The notes under the pieces were generated by a model. The model saw only the letters and a list, made by a program, of their open reading frames with translations. It did not search any database and was not told the DNA's origin. The translations under genes were made by a program, and so were the position numbers. Below are positions 50,994 through 60,564 of a stretch of DNA of 64,000 bases, in pieces. Positions within the stretch are counted from its first letter, which is position 1. Every line of letters starts with the position of its first letter. Source of the DNA: Rhizobium sp. FKL33 (GTDB taxonomy: Bacteria > Pseudomonadota > Alphaproteobacteria > Rhizobiales > Rhizobiaceae); assembly GCF_005222915.1 (NCBI RefSeq), contig NZ_STFX01000036.1, positions 1-64,000 on the forward strand, read 5' to 3'.

Positions 50994-52403
50994 ATGTCAA
51001 TCACGACACCTGACCCAAGGCGGTGGTGGGCGCTTTCGCTCCTATGCGCCGCCCAGTTCATCGTCATCCTCGACACCTCCATCATCGGGATCGCTTTGCC
51101 GGCGATCCAAACGCATCTCGGCTTCAGCGCTGAAGGGCTATCGTGGATATTCAACGCCTACGTGATCGTCTTCGGCGGCCTGCTGCTTCTCGGCGGACGT
51201 CTCAGCGACCTGTTCGGCGCGCGGCGTCTGTTCATGCTCGGCTTCGCGGTGCTCACGGTCGGCTCGCTTGTTGCGGGTCTCGCAACGTCGCAGGAGGTCC
51301 TGCTTTCCGGCCGCGCGCTCCAGGGGCTCGGAGCCGCGCTGATCGCGCCGTCGGCCATGACCATCCTCGTCGGTCTCTTCGGCCACAACGGAGCGGAACT
51401 CGGCAGGGCCTTCGCCTTTTGGGGCGCTTCGGCGGCCGCGGGCGGCACGGCCGGGGTCTTCTTCGGCGGCGTCATCACCCAGTGGATGAGCTGGGAGTGG
51501 ACCTTCCTGATCAACGTCCCGTTTGGTCTGATCGTCCTGGCCGCAAGCCCGGCGGTACTGAGCAAGAGCGCGGTCTCTGAAGGCGGTGTCGACTGGATCG
51601 GCGCGGTCCTCATCACAGCCGCCCTGATCCTCGCCGTCTACGCGATCGTCACGACTGGACCCGGGCAATGGACCTCGACGGCGACATTGGCCGAACTCGG
51701 CGGTGCTGCCGCGTTGCTCGTGGTGTTCGTGCTCGTCCAGGCCGCCCGCACCGAGCCGTTGTTGCCGCTGAACATCTTCCGGACCCCGAACCTCGCGGTC
51801 GGCAACGTGCTCATGGCGCTTCTGGGGGCCGCGTGGATTCCGCTCTGGTTCTACCTCAACCTCTATCTCCAACAGACGCTCGGCTTCTCCGCATGGGAGG
51901 GGGGATTGGCATTGGTGCCTATGACGGTGGCCATCATGGTCCTGATGGTGGGCTTTTCGGCTAAGTTCATCGCGCTCCTCGGGCCAAAGACCAACCTCGT
52001 TCTGGGTCTCGCGGTCATGGCGGCCGCGCTGGTCATGCTTTCACGCCTGCCCGCCCACGGGGACTTCCTGGCCGACGTCCTCCCAGCCTCTCTGCTCGCG
52101 GCGTTCGGCATGTCGCTCGCGTACATTCCGGCGACGATGGTCGGCGTCTCGGGCGCGAGGCCGGAGGAGACCGGACTGGCTTCCGGCCTGATCAACACGA
52201 CCTACCAGGTGGGATCGGCAGTGGGCCTTGCCGCGATGGTGGCTGTGGCGGCCGCCTATCAGTCGGGCCCGGCGGATGTGGCGGACCTTCTCTCCGGCTT
52301 CAAAGCCGCGTTCTCCGGAGCGGCTATCGTAGCTGCCGCCGGAGCCGCGCTGGCGCTGGCCGGCCTCCGCAGCGGCAAGGACGCGATGGCACCCGCTGAG
52401 TGA
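50994..52403 (+). CDS. MFS transporter, DHA2-type (14 TM) exporter
   Basis: 469 residues with 14 hydrophobic segments. Motif A (GGRLSDLFGARR), the DHA2 start (QFIVILDTSIIGIALPAIQ) and motif C-like glycines are visible. The family exports drugs or organic cations by proton exchange. The copper-type promoter suggests it belongs to the metal regulon, an unusual partner. Confidence 0.88.
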   Translation: MSITTPDPRRWWALSLLCAAQFIVILDTSIIGIALPAIQTHLGFSAEGLSWIFNAYVIVFGGLLLLGGRLSDLFGARRLFMLGFAVLTVGSLVAGLATSQEVLLSGRALQGLGAALIAPSAMTILVGLFGHNGAELGRAFAFWGASAAAGGTAGVFFGGVITQWMSWEWTFLINVPFGLIVLAASPAVLSKSAVSEGGVDWIGAVLITAALILAVYAIVTTGPGQWTSTATLAELGGAAALLVVFVLVQAARTEPLLPLNIFRTPNLAVGNVLMALLGAAWIPLWFYLNLYLQQTLGFSAWEGGLALVPMTVAIMVLMVGFSAKFIALLGPKTNLVLGLAVMAAALVMLSRLPAHGDFLADVLPASLLAAFGMSLAYIPATMVGVSGARPEETGLASGLINTTYQVGSAVGLAAMVAVAAAYQSGPADVADLLSGFKAAFSGAAIVAAAGAALALAGLRSGKDAMAPAE

Positions 52404-52572
52404 CCTTGGGGGGCGGCTCGAGCCGCCCTTTGTTCCTGTCGATCTGAGAGGGATGACCGCTAATGGCGCTTTGTCGCCGTTAATGTTGCCGCGGCTGCTT
52501 TCTAAGGCCTGCCGCTCTGGGGCAACTTGTCAGCAAAAACCACCGCCGTTGAATGTCTTGCGGGGCCAGCTG

Positions 52573-53127
52573 TCAACGCCGTTGCAGCCAAGCCTCCAGA
52601 GTCTGCCGGATCGCACGATCTGCGGGCACCGTCTGATCGAACGCCCACCAAGTGTGCGCGCCCTGCCAGAGAGCGGCCATCTGCCAGCCCAGAATATTCG
52701 CCTCCTGCGGGTCCGAACACAGCCGTCGCCCCAGTGCCGAGACTAATGCGCGTCCCCACGCTGCGCCCCTTTCGCGAAGTCTTGGGTTCCGTATATCTTC
52801 TCGAAGCAGAAGAAGCCCGTCAGTGGCGTCACGCTCGGCCATATTGGGAGACATCAACCGCAGTAGAAGCTTGATGGCTCCCTCAGGCGACAGATCCTCC
52901 TCATCGTCTGCGGCTTCCGTCTGAGCATCCAAGCGGTCCCAGGCCTGAAGAAGGATTGCCTCGACCATGCGCTCACGGTTGCCGTAGCGCTGCACCAGTG
53001 TCGCCGCAGACAAGCCTGAAGCCTTGGCAGCACGCGCAAAAGTCAAGCCATCAGGTCCTGTCTTCATCATCAGCTCGAACAAGGTGTCAAGAACCTGTTC
53101 ATCCGGAATTGTCTTGCGTCTCGTCAT
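52573..53127 (-). CDS. TetR-family transcriptional regulator
   Basis: 184 residues. The HTH (DTLFELMMKTGPDGLTFARAAKASGLSAATLVQRYGN in pieces) is clear. It is divergent from the dihydrofolate-reductase-like gene across a 45-bp region holding an AT-rich inverted repeat, so it likely represses that gene and itself. Confidence 0.85.
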   Translation of the reverse strand: MTRRKTIPDEQVLDTLFELMMKTGPDGLTFARAAKASGLSAATLVQRYGNRERMVEAILLQAWDRLDAQTEAADDEEDLSPEGAIKLLLRLMSPNMAERDATDGLLLLREDIRNPRLRERGAAWGRALVSALGRRLCSDPQEANILGWQMAALWQGAHTWWAFDQTVPADRAIRQTLEAWLQRR

Positions 53128-53134
53128 AGCGATA

Positions 53135-53156
53135 TATAAACGTGCATTCGGTTATA
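53135..53156. promoter_or_regulatory. TetR-type operator between divergent genes
   Basis: TATAAACG and CGGTTATA flank six bases, an inverted repeat with one mismatch. It lies in the 45-bp gap between the TetR gene and the reductase gene. Confidence 0.5.
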
Positions 53157-53172
53157 AATCAAGGAGGCTTTG

Positions 53173-53700
53173 ATGGCCAAGATTGTTGGGTACATAGCAA
53201 CGAGTCTGGACGGCTTCATCGCAGACGAGAACGACAAACTCGACTGGCTGTTCAAGTACGACGAAATGGATCTGGGCGCGCATGATTACCGGATCTTCGT
53301 GAAGAGCATTCGCACAGTCGTAATGGGTCGCGGCACCTACGACTTCTTAGCAAAAGATCCCGCACCTTGGCCATATGGCGACCAGCGGGTCGTCGTTGTT
53401 ACGTCGCGACCTATCGAAAACCCCAAAGGCTCGCTTGAGATCAAAGACAATGTGGACGACCTGATAGCCGAGCTTCGAAAGCTCGATGATGGTGATGTCT
53501 GGATGCTGGGCGGAGGCATGCTGCAGATGGCGTTCATGGAACGTGGCGCGCTCGACGAAATCGAGATCTACATCATCCCCGAGTTGCTTGGCGGTGGTCG
53601 TCCTCTTTTCCCACCGACTGGCTTCAGATTAACCCCGAAGCTGATCAGCGCAAAGACGCTCGACAAAGGCTGTGTGCGGCTGCACTACCGGCTCTCCTAA
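53173..53700 (+). CDS. Dihydrofolate reductase / RibD C-terminal family protein
   Basis: 175 residues. It has YIATSLDGFIADENDKLDW, VVMGRGTYDF and VWMLGGGMLQMAFMERGALDEI, the pattern of YwjB/RibD-like reductases. It uses NADPH; the substrate is unknown. AAGGAGG lies just before the ATG (a TTG directly upstream is also possible). Controlled by the divergent TetR protein. Confidence 0.85.
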   Translation: MAKIVGYIATSLDGFIADENDKLDWLFKYDEMDLGAHDYRIFVKSIRTVVMGRGTYDFLAKDPAPWPYGDQRVVVVTSRPIENPKGSLEIKDNVDDLIAELRKLDDGDVWMLGGGMLQMAFMERGALDEIEIYIIPELLGGGRPLFPPTGFRLTPKLISAKTLDKGCVRLHYRLS

Positions 53701-53763
53701 GTCAAAGGAGCTTCGTTCGATGACCGGTGTTGGCGCATCCGTGACTTTAGGGCAGGGCTCTTC

Positions 53764-53782
53764 TTGGCCCAAAGCTGCCATC
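53764..53782. repeat. 19-base repeat identical to 21134-21152
   Basis: TTGGCCCAAAGCTGCCATC occurs here and at 21134-21152, both in intergenic DNA. This copy lacks the palindrome that precedes the other. Confidence 0.5.
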
Positions 53783-53956
53783 AAGCCTCACACCTCTCCC
53801 GACTAAAATACACCGCAGGGGTGCTCCACCCACAGGGAATACGCTCCGAGGCAGGCAGCCACATTTGTGTTCGTCTGCGACATGTGGAATAATCAATGCG
53901 TGATTCGAGACTATCCGGTTTCGACGCGTTGGACAGCCGCACATAGTTTGGCATTG

Positions 53957-54334
53957 ATGCTGAGACAATTTGGAAGCAAATGGCAAAGAGCAGTCGCGAT
54001 CCTCGCGACGATCATCGCTATTTTGCTCGTGCCGCTTCCATCACCCTCGTCGAGCGCAGGTTCTGTGCCCGGGCATGTTGCGATCATCACGGCAATCGAC
54101 CACGACGACCTCGAACAGAACCAAGCCGGACCTCACTTCGCAAAGGGCGGAGTCCAGCACCGACATGGTCATAACTCGGCGGACCACGCACATGACCTGC
54201 CGACTGGAACGAGCGCGGCAGGCATGGACATTTCGATCAACCGTGCCGCATGGGCGATCGCGCTTTCGTCCGATGTCGTGACCAACCGCCCCAGCTCCAT
54301 CGACCGCCCCCCGAAGACGTCGGCAATCGCCTGA
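53957..54334 (+). CDS. Small His-rich exported protein
   Basis: 125 residues from the ATG of MLRQFG; a GTG at 53867 would add 30. It has a hydrophobic signal (AVAILATIIAILLVPLPSP), then HDDLEQNQAGPHFAKGG and QHRHGHNSADHAHDLP. It ends SIDRPPKTSAIA, like the protein at 41114. Probably metal-binding and periplasmic; the start is uncertain. Confidence 0.5.
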   Translation: MLRQFGSKWQRAVAILATIIAILLVPLPSPSSSAGSVPGHVAIITAIDHDDLEQNQAGPHFAKGGVQHRHGHNSADHAHDLPTGTSAAGMDISINRAAWAIALSSDVVTNRPSSIDRPPKTSAIA

Positions 54335-54490
54335 CGTCAGCCGCCATGCGGCACTTCACCAGCGAACAATGACCGCGCCGCCACCGGCTCTGCCGTGAGA
54401 GATGGCGCAGTTGACACCGTTCGCCTGAAGAGACCGGATCGCATGTCTGCCATGCGTCCCGTCCAATCGAAATTTCAGGGACACCCTCAA

Positions 54491-55354
54491 GTGAACATCA
54501 TCATCGGACTGGTCATCGTATTCGGCTGCATAATCGGAAGCTTCATGGCGAGCGGAGGGCATCTGAATGTTCTCTGGCAACCCTACGAATTCATCGTCAT
54601 CCTCGGGGCCGGCCTTGGGGCCTTCGTAGCGGGATATCCGCTCAAAGTGATCAAGGACGCAGGAAAGGCCCTCGGCGAGGCCTTCGCCTACAAGGTCCCC
54701 AAGGAGCGAAATTATCTCGACACGCTTGGGGTCCTCTACGGATTGATGAGAGACCTGCGCACCAAGTCGCGAAACGAGATCGAAGCGCATATCGACAATC
54801 CGAAAGAATCCTCGATCTTCCAGACCGCACCCTCGGTTCTCAAGAACACGGAGTTGACGGCATTCATCTGCGACTATGTGCGTCTGATCATCATCGGCAA
54901 TGCCCGCAGCCACGAAATCGAGGCGCTGATGGACGAGGAGATCGAGACGATCTCCCACGACAAGCTCAAGTCGCTGCATGCCATCCAGTCGATGGGTGAC
55001 GCCTTCCCGGCCATCGGCATCGTCGCCGCGGTTCTCGGCGTCATCCATGCCATGGGCGCGATCACTGAGCCGCCGGAGGTACTTGGCGAGCTGATCGGCG
55101 CGGCTCTGGTCGGCACCTTCACTGGCATCCTGGTGTCGTACTGCATCGTCAATCCGCTCTGCTCGATGATCAAGGCGGTGAGGACGAAGCAGAACCGCCT
55201 TTACGTGATCGTGAAGCAGACGCTTATCGCCTACATGAACGGCTCTGTACCGCAGGTCGCGCTGGAGTATGGCCGCAAGACTATCTCCTCCTACGAGCGG
55301 CCGTCGATCGACGCCGTTGAGAACGAGATGATGAACCCCGGGCAGTCTGGCTGA
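54491..55354 (+). CDS. motA: MotA-like flagellar motor stator protein, without adjacent motB
   Basis: 287 residues from a GTG giving [20 protein letters not shown], the usual MotA start. It has four TM helices, the cytoplasmic loop [33 protein letters not shown] with the charged residues that contact FliG, then [17 protein letters not shown]. Rhizobial MotA proteins look very similar. No motB follows; the next gene, eight bases away, is a CelD-like acetyltransferase. The role here may differ from flagellar drive, or the gene may be a stray duplicate. Confidence 0.85.
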   Translation: MNIIIGLVIVFGCIIGSFMASGGHLNVLWQPYEFIVILGAGLGAFVAGYPLKVIKDAGKALGEAFAYKVPKERNYLDTLGVLYGLMRDLRTKSRNEIEAHIDNPKESSIFQTAPSVLKNTELTAFICDYVRLIIIGNARSHEIEALMDEEIETISHDKLKSLHAIQSMGDAFPAIGIVAAVLGVIHAMGAITEPPEVLGELIGAALVGTFTGILVSYCIVNPLCSMIKAVRTKQNRLYVIVKQTLIAYMNGSVPQVALEYGRKTISSYERPSIDAVENEMMNPGQSG

Positions 55355-55362
55355 GGTCGCCC

Positions 55363-56475
55363 ATGTCAACCACCGTTCATAAGGAAATCGGATTGATATC
55401 CGGGACATGGGCCGAAATGGAGAAGCTCCCGTCCGTATCGGTCCACCAGACTACGGCGTGGTGCCGCGCCTGGAAAGAGGCGACTAACGCCGAGACCTTG
55501 GTCGTCGAACATGTTCAGGGCGGCAGCCGGATCATTCTTCCGTTGGAAATCGCATCAGGTGGTTTAGGGAGAACCGCAAGGCCACTCGGAACCCGCTTCA
55601 GCAATCTCAACACCGCGGTCGCCCATATCGAGCGCGGATTTGATCCAGAGGAGTTTCTCAACTCGATTTTACAGGAGCTCGCCGACCATGCCGATCTACT
55701 TCAATTCGACAAGACTGCGTTGGCGTGGGGTGGCCAGGATAATGTCCTCTTGGGTCTGTCGCGCGTCCCGAGCGTGAACTCGTCGTTTCAGCTCGAACTC
55801 GCCGACGACACGTCATCGACCATCGCCCAACTCGACAGGGCGAAGAGGATGAAGGTCTTTCGGGCATCCTGGCGCAAATTCGATGCGGCGGGAGGCTGGC
55901 ACTATGAAGAAATCACCGATCCGCTATCGGCATCGGTTGTGCTCAACCAGTTCTTTGCGCAGAAGGAAGCCCGCTTCAGGGCCGCTGGTCTGCCGAATGT
56001 CTTCGCCGATCCGTCGACGAAGTCGTTCTTCAACCGCCTCGTGATATCGCCTGAAGCCGATGGCGGCCACATACTGCGCCTGCATGTACTGCGTCTGAAG
56101 GGTCCGGCGGGGCAGCCAATCGCCATCGCGGGGATTTCGACGAAGGGAGCCTACGCGATCAGCCAATTCGGGTCCGTCGATGAGAGTGCGGTCCCAGGAG
56201 CGAGCCCTGGCGAATTTCTCTACCATTTGATCGTCGAGCGGCTCTGCAAGGCGCGTTTCCGCATTTTCGACTTCGGCATCGGCGACCAGCCGCACAAGAG
56301 GCGATGGTGCAACGTCGAGACTCCCCAGTTCGACATGGTGATGCCGATCGGGGCCACGGGAAATGCCGCGATGCAAGTGAGCCGGGCGGCAACCAGCCTC
56401 AAGCGGTTCGTGAAGGAGCGCCCTGTGCTCTATCGCGCCCTGCAACGTCTGCGTTCGAAACTTCCCCTCAGATGA
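55363..56475 (+). CDS. CelD/BcsL-family GNAT-like acetyltransferase
   Basis: 370 residues. The pattern of CelD proteins is present: [38 protein letters not shown] and [25 protein letters not shown], the GNAT-like second half. Members modify exopolysaccharide or cellulose precursors. It starts eight bases after motA, so the two are probably co-transcribed, an unusual pairing. Confidence 0.78.
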   Translation: MSTTVHKEIGLISGTWAEMEKLPSVSVHQTTAWCRAWKEATNAETLVVEHVQGGSRIILPLEIASGGLGRTARPLGTRFSNLNTAVAHIERGFDPEEFLNSILQELADHADLLQFDKTALAWGGQDNVLLGLSRVPSVNSSFQLELADDTSSTIAQLDRAKRMKVFRASWRKFDAAGGWHYEEITDPLSASVVLNQFFAQKEARFRAAGLPNVFADPSTKSFFNRLVISPEADGGHILRLHVLRLKGPAGQPIAIAGISTKGAYAISQFGSVDESAVPGASPGEFLYHLIVERLCKARFRIFDFGIGDQPHKRRWCNVETPQFDMVMPIGATGNAAMQVSRAATSLKRFVKERPVLYRALQRLRSKLPLR

Positions 56476-56498
56476 TTGTGCCAAAGAAAGGACCGCCT

Positions 56499-56981
56499 AT
56501 GACTGCCTGCGCCTGTGGCTCCGACCAAGACTTCGATACCTGCTGCGGACCGCTCATCAATGGAGAGCCGGCCAAGACCGCGGAGGCGCTCATGCGGTCC
56601 CGGTATGTCGCGTTCACCGTGGGAAATCTCGATTACATCGAGCGAACCAACACAGATCACGCCATGGACTCCTTCAACCGGGTCGACATGGAGGCGTCCC
56701 TTCCGGGCACCGAATGGATCGGCCTCGAGATTATGGAGACCGATGGCGGACAACGGGGAGACGACACGGGCTCTGTGAAATTCTCCTTCCGCTACCGCAA
56801 TGGCGGGCGAGAACTTTCCCAGTTCGAGCTCGCGAGCTTCGTGAGAGTTGACGGCGAGTGGCGCTATGACCACAGCGAGGTGAATCCCAAGTCCCCTCCG
56901 GTCCGCGTGCTGAAGGTCGGCCGAAACGACCCTTGCCCCTGCGGATCGGGAAAGAAATTCAAAAAGTGCTGTGGAGCCTGA
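56499..56981 (+). CDS. YchJ-family protein with two SEC-C-type metal motifs
   Basis: 160 residues. It has an N-terminal [15 protein letters not shown] zinc motif, an NTF2-like middle ([36 protein letters not shown]) and a C-terminal SEC-C ([17 protein letters not shown]). The biochemical role is unknown. AAAGAAAGGA precedes the ATG. Confidence 0.88.
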   Translation: MTACACGSDQDFDTCCGPLINGEPAKTAEALMRSRYVAFTVGNLDYIERTNTDHAMDSFNRVDMEASLPGTEWIGLEIMETDGGQRGDDTGSVKFSFRYRNGGRELSQFELASFVRVDGEWRYDHSEVNPKSPPVRVLKVGRNDPCPCGSGKKFKKCCGA

Positions 56982-56983
56982 CG

Positions 56984-57739
56984 ATGTCAGAACGACGGTT
57001 CGCCTGCACGGCGTGCGGACTCTGCTGCAATGGGCTCGTCCCCCTGACCGTGCGGGAGGCCGTCGACATGGCCGATCGCTTTCCGCTCGCAATGATGATC
57101 ACGCCCGTCAAACCCGGGACGCGTGGCCAGTCAGTCCTGGAGAAGATCGGAGCTAGTGTCATCTTGCCGCCGAAGAAGCGCATGCAATTGCTCGTGTCGC
57201 CCGTATCCTTCGTGCCTCCGTCCATGCCTTGCCCGCAGCTCACGCCGGACAATCTGTGCGGCATCCATGCGACCAAGCCCATCCGCTGTCGCACGATGCC
57301 GTTCTACGCCTACAAGGACGAGGAGTTCCAAGCCGATCTCCTTCAGCCAAGGGGTGGCTGGCTGTGTGACATCTCGGATGCCGCGCCAGTCGTGTATCGC
57401 AATCAGCACATCGTTGATCGCGAAGACTTCGATATCGAGCGTAGCGAACTTATGGATCAGGGGCAGGCGATCCGGCGCTACGTCGACCTGCTGTTGAAGC
57501 ATTCCCCCGTGATGACCGCCAGAGTGGCAAAAGCTGCCGGAACGACACCGATGGGGCGTGTCGTCGCGAGCTTCGTCTCTTATCTTCGATATGACCGCAA
57601 TCTCGACCTCAGTGCTTTCGCCCGGGCTCAGCAGCCTGTGCTTCAGGACTGGCTGGAGCGCACTGGAGGCAGTGCCAAGGCGGCCGAGTTCAGCAATTAC
57701 TACAGGGAGGCGTCGGCCGAACTGCAGCGCTATCTATAA
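56984..57739 (+). CDS. YkgJ-family cysteine-cluster protein
   Basis: 251 residues. The Cys cluster is typical: FACTACGLCC at the start and MPCPQLTPDNLCGIHATKPIRCRTMPF downstream, expected to bind zinc or an Fe-S cluster. It starts three bases after the YchJ stop, so the two form an operon. Function unknown. Confidence 0.85.
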   Translation: MSERRFACTACGLCCNGLVPLTVREAVDMADRFPLAMMITPVKPGTRGQSVLEKIGASVILPPKKRMQLLVSPVSFVPPSMPCPQLTPDNLCGIHATKPIRCRTMPFYAYKDEEFQADLLQPRGGWLCDISDAAPVVYRNQHIVDREDFDIERSELMDQGQAIRRYVDLLLKHSPVMTARVAKAAGTTPMGRVVASFVSYLRYDRNLDLSAFARAQQPVLQDWLERTGGSAKAAEFSNYYREASAELQRYL

Positions 57740-57740
57740 C

Positions 57741-57772
57741 GCAAAAACCTGGCCCACCATGAAAGGGCCAGG
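57741..57772 (-). terminator. Intrinsic terminator after the VWA gene
   Basis: CCTGGCCC (57748-57755) pairs with GGGCCAGG (57765-57772) around a 9-base loop. On the minus strand the stem is followed by TTTTTGC, so it ends transcripts of the VWA/TerD genes. It may also slow the convergent YkgJ transcript. Confidence 0.75.
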
Positions 57773-57909
57773 TCCGCGGCGTGGCAAATACGCGCCACAC
57801 ACTCTCGGGAGATTTTCGAAGGGCCGGCTTTCAAATGAACCCTCAATACAAACCGTATTGGCACGACACCCTATCTCAAGCTGTTCCCGGGGAAACACGC
57901 TGACTGGGG

Positions 57910-58698
57910 TCAAGGATGGTCGTCGTCCTCATCTTCATGTTCATGTTTGAGCCACGAGCACAATTCGGCGGGCAGGAGCTTCTCATAGGCGTCGTCGCTG
58001 CCCACAAAGCTGCCGAGGTCCTCGACGCTGACGAAGCCGACATTGGGGAACGCCTCCGCGGCCTTCCTGAGGAATGTGAAGTCGCTCGGACCGATGCCCA
58101 CCATGATGTAATAGATTTGGGATTCGGCATGCTCGGCCTGTTCCAGCAGGTTCCACGCATTCTCGATGTCGGAGTTCTCGCCATCAGTGAGGAAATAGTT
58201 GATCGCCGGAATGCCCGACCGCGTTTCCTCGCCGAGAACATCGCGTTTCCTGCCGAAGATCATGCCAAGAAACCCTTTGGGTTCATGGACTTCGAGCAGG
58301 CCATAGGTGAGCAGATTGGACCGGATGACCGGGCCGTAGTTCGTGCCGCCCCAGAGGATGCCGTCCAGGCCGCGGTTGTCCGTGATCTCGCGCCGGACAT
58401 AGTCTTTGTAATTGTATGCGGTCGCCTGTGTGATCGCGGCCATGTTGGCGTCGCCCGAAAACACCCATGTGTCGATCCGGCCGTCGTCGTCGAAATAGAG
58501 TGCGACGGGAAGGACGCGTTCCAGCGCCGACTGGACGATCCCGTTCGAGAACAGGTTCTGCATCGATCCCGACACGTCGATGTTGAGGCCAACCTGGGCG
58601 GGGATGCGCTCGTGGATGCCCTGCTTCTGCAGAACGAAGCCCACGCGGCGGACTTCCTCTTCCGGCTTCTCAAGTCTGAAGGTCGTCATTCGGTTCAT
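57910..58698 (-). CDS. VWA-domain protein (TerF/TerY-like)
   Basis: 262 residues. The MIDAS metal site is visible: NIDVSGSMQ (DxSxS), the Thr in WGGTNYGPV, and FLTDGENSD. It belongs to the VWA group found with TerD proteins in tellurite/stress modules. It follows the TerD gene on the same strand and ends in an intrinsic terminator. The tail is strongly acidic and His-rich (KHEHEDEDDDHP). Confidence 0.85.
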   Translation of the reverse strand: MNRMTTFRLEKPEEEVRRVGFVLQKQGIHERIPAQVGLNIDVSGSMQNLFSNGIVQSALERVLPVALYFDDDGRIDTWVFSGDANMAAITQATAYNYKDYVRREITDNRGLDGILWGGTNYGPVIRSNLLTYGLLEVHEPKGFLGMIFGRKRDVLGEETRSGIPAINYFLTDGENSDIENAWNLLEQAEHAESQIYYIMVGIGPSDFTFLRKAAEAFPNVGFVSVEDLGSFVGSDDAYEKLLPAELCSWLKHEHEDEDDDHP

Positions 58699-58731
58699 CC
58701 TGTCAATGTGAGTTGAGGGGGATTCGGACGT

Positions 58732-59412
58732 TTAGCGGAGGTAGGCTTCGATGACCTCGCCGAGGCCTTCGCTGGTCGCCGCCCCGACGGCCTGGAATTC
58801 CCAGGAGCCATCAGACTGTTTGAGGAACGAGGCGACATGGATCGTCGTCTTGCCGGCGAATTCCTGCGTCAGCTGGTAGCGGCACAGCTCGACGTCGGCC
58901 ATGTCGCAGACTTCGATATAGGCGTTTTTCACTCCCCCGAAATCCTGCCGCTTCTTGTCTGCGTCGTGGATTGTGCCCCATACCGCCAGTTCCACGACAT
59001 CGGACGGCAGCTTTGCCAGCACGATCTTGAATTCTTCGCGGAAACCCTCGTCATGATGGCCACCGTCGCCATCATCATCGGCCTCCACCACGCCGCGCCC
59101 GGTGCGGTCGTCTCGCTGGTGCCACATCGAACCGTCGTCAGTCTCGAACGAGCCGTCAGGCCGCTTGTTCAGGGAACCGTCGAGATTGCCGGGCCCCCGC
59201 ACGAAGGCATAGCAGAGGGCATGGGAGCCGAAGTTGTAGAGCCGGGCCCGAGTGCGGTCGCCGCCGGTATGGATCAGCGCGAAGCAGTGGACGTCGAGAT
59301 CGAAAGTGGGGCCGCCCTCCTCGGGCGATTCCCAGACGAGGCCCGAGTGGACAAGCTGGATGTCCTTTTTGATCCGAAACGATTGGCCTTTGGTGAGATT
59401 GAATGTCGCCAC
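58732..59412 (-). CDS. TerD-family stress protein
   Basis: 226 residues. It has the TerD fold: FNLTKGQSFRIKKD, DLDVHCFALIH (Ca-binding Asp), and VWGTIHDADKKRQDFGGVKNAYIEV near the C-terminus. A long acidic/His insertion (EADDDGDGGHHDE) sits in the middle. TerD proteins bind Ca2+ and associate with the membrane in tellurite or phage-stress responses (known). It pairs with the VWA gene. Confidence 0.88.
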   Translation of the reverse strand: MATFNLTKGQSFRIKKDIQLVHSGLVWESPEEGGPTFDLDVHCFALIHTGGDRTRARLYNFGSHALCYAFVRGPGNLDGSLNKRPDGSFETDDGSMWHQRDDRTGRGVVEADDDGDGGHHDEGFREEFKIVLAKLPSDVVELAVWGTIHDADKKRQDFGGVKNAYIEVCDMADVELCRYQLTQEFAGKTTIHVASFLKQSDGSWEFQAVGAATSEGLGEVIEAYLR

Positions 59413-59554
59413 GAGGTTGTCACTCCTGTCCTTGTTCGACGCCGTGGAATGGGGCGTCCGCCACGCATGTCGTCGCCCCCTCCAAACAACGAGTCATCCC
59501 TAGCGAATATTCGTGTCGGTTCGATGGACCCGATATCGATGGCCGTGCCTAAGG

Positions 59555-59884
59555 CTAGGACGTGCAGCCACCCGATCGACTGGCTGACGCAATAGCCTGA
59601 AGCTCGCCTTTTGCCGAGGCGATGTCCTTCTCCTTGTCACCGCCTCGGATGCTGGCCATCGGGATATGGACAGCCCACATCGCATCCCGGTCTTCCTGGG
59701 CCGTGGCGCGCTGCCGCGCTTCCAGCTCAGTCAGGGCTTGTTGCCTTTCCATCTGCAGCGCCGCCAACTCAACGCAGCTCTTTCGGATATAGGGATCGAC
59801 CGGAACTGCGGTGGCGACAATGTCCTCCGGCGGTTTGGCGCAGGCCGTCAGGAGGAGGACAATGGGAATCAAGGCGCGCTTCAT
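59555..59884 (-). CDS. Small lipoprotein of the thiol-redox operon
   Basis: 109 residues with a lipobox (PIVLLLTACAKP) and a mature helical part with Gln/Glu repeats (ELAALQMERQQALTELEARQ). It lies nine bases downstream of the DsbA-like gene. Function unknown, probably an envelope scaffold. Confidence 0.62.
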   Translation of the reverse strand: MKRALIPIVLLLTACAKPPEDIVATAVPVDPYIRKSCVELAALQMERQQALTELEARQRATAQEDRDAMWAVHIPMASIRGGDKEKDIASAKGELQAIASASRSGGCTS

Positions 59885-59892
59885 CATGGACC

Positions 59893-60564
59893 TCACGTCT
59901 TAGAGCCGCTGCGGGCAGCTTCGACCTGGCGCTTGACCAATGTCCTGAAGCCCTCTTCGCTGAAATCGATCAATGGCGCTCCGTTGACGAAGAACGTGGG
60001 AGTCTGTTCAACCTTGTTCGCGGCGACATCGGCGGCGTCCTGTTTGAGGATGGCGTCGATTTCCGGCGTGACGCTGTCGAGCCTGGCCTGCATGCCCTCG
60101 ACTTTCTGACCATGCGCGATTTCCCAGGCCTTCTTGATATCCGGAGCGCCGTGGGCTGCCCATAGTTCTTGGTTATCGAAGAGCGCCGCGAGAACCTCTT
60201 CGAACTTGCCTTGCTTGCGCGAGGCCTCAATGATCCTGACCGCATCGTCCGATCCCTGATGAAAAGCGGCATATCGGACGACAAGGCGAACATCGTCAGG
60301 ATATTGCGCCAGGACGTCTTTGACGATCGGGAAGAATGCGCGGCACGCTTCGCATGACGGATCGAGAAATTCGACGATGGTGACCGGGGCGTCGACCTTT
60401 CCAATTACGGGCGAATGAGCTCTCACAAGGGAAGTTTCAGCAGCCGAAGTGGTAGCGGACGTAGGTGTTTGAAGCATCCTGACATAGGCATATATGTATC
60501 CGCCCACCACGAAGGTCAAAATCGCGGCGACTGCCACGACGAACACCAGGAGACGCCTGTTCAT
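59893..60564 (-). CDS. DsbA/DsbG-type thioredoxin-fold disulfide oxidoreductase
   Basis: 223 residues with an N-terminal anchor (LLVFVVAVAAILTFVVGGYIYAY, in part). The active site is PSCEACRAFFP (CxxC). A cis-Pro follows in EQTPTFFVNG. It works in the periplasm to form or shuffle disulfides. The start overlaps the DsbB-like gene stop (ATGA), so the pair forms one oxidation system. Confidence 0.88.
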   Translation of the reverse strand: MNRRLLVFVVAVAAILTFVVGGYIYAYVRMLQTPTSATTSAAETSLVRAHSPVIGKVDAPVTIVEFLDPSCEACRAFFPIVKDVLAQYPDDVRLVVRYAAFHQGSDDAVRIIEASRKQGKFEEVLAALFDNQELWAAHGAPDIKKAWEIAHGQKVEGMQARLDSVTPEIDAILKQDAADVAANKVEQTPTFFVNGAPLIDFSEEGFRTLVKRQVEAARSGSKT

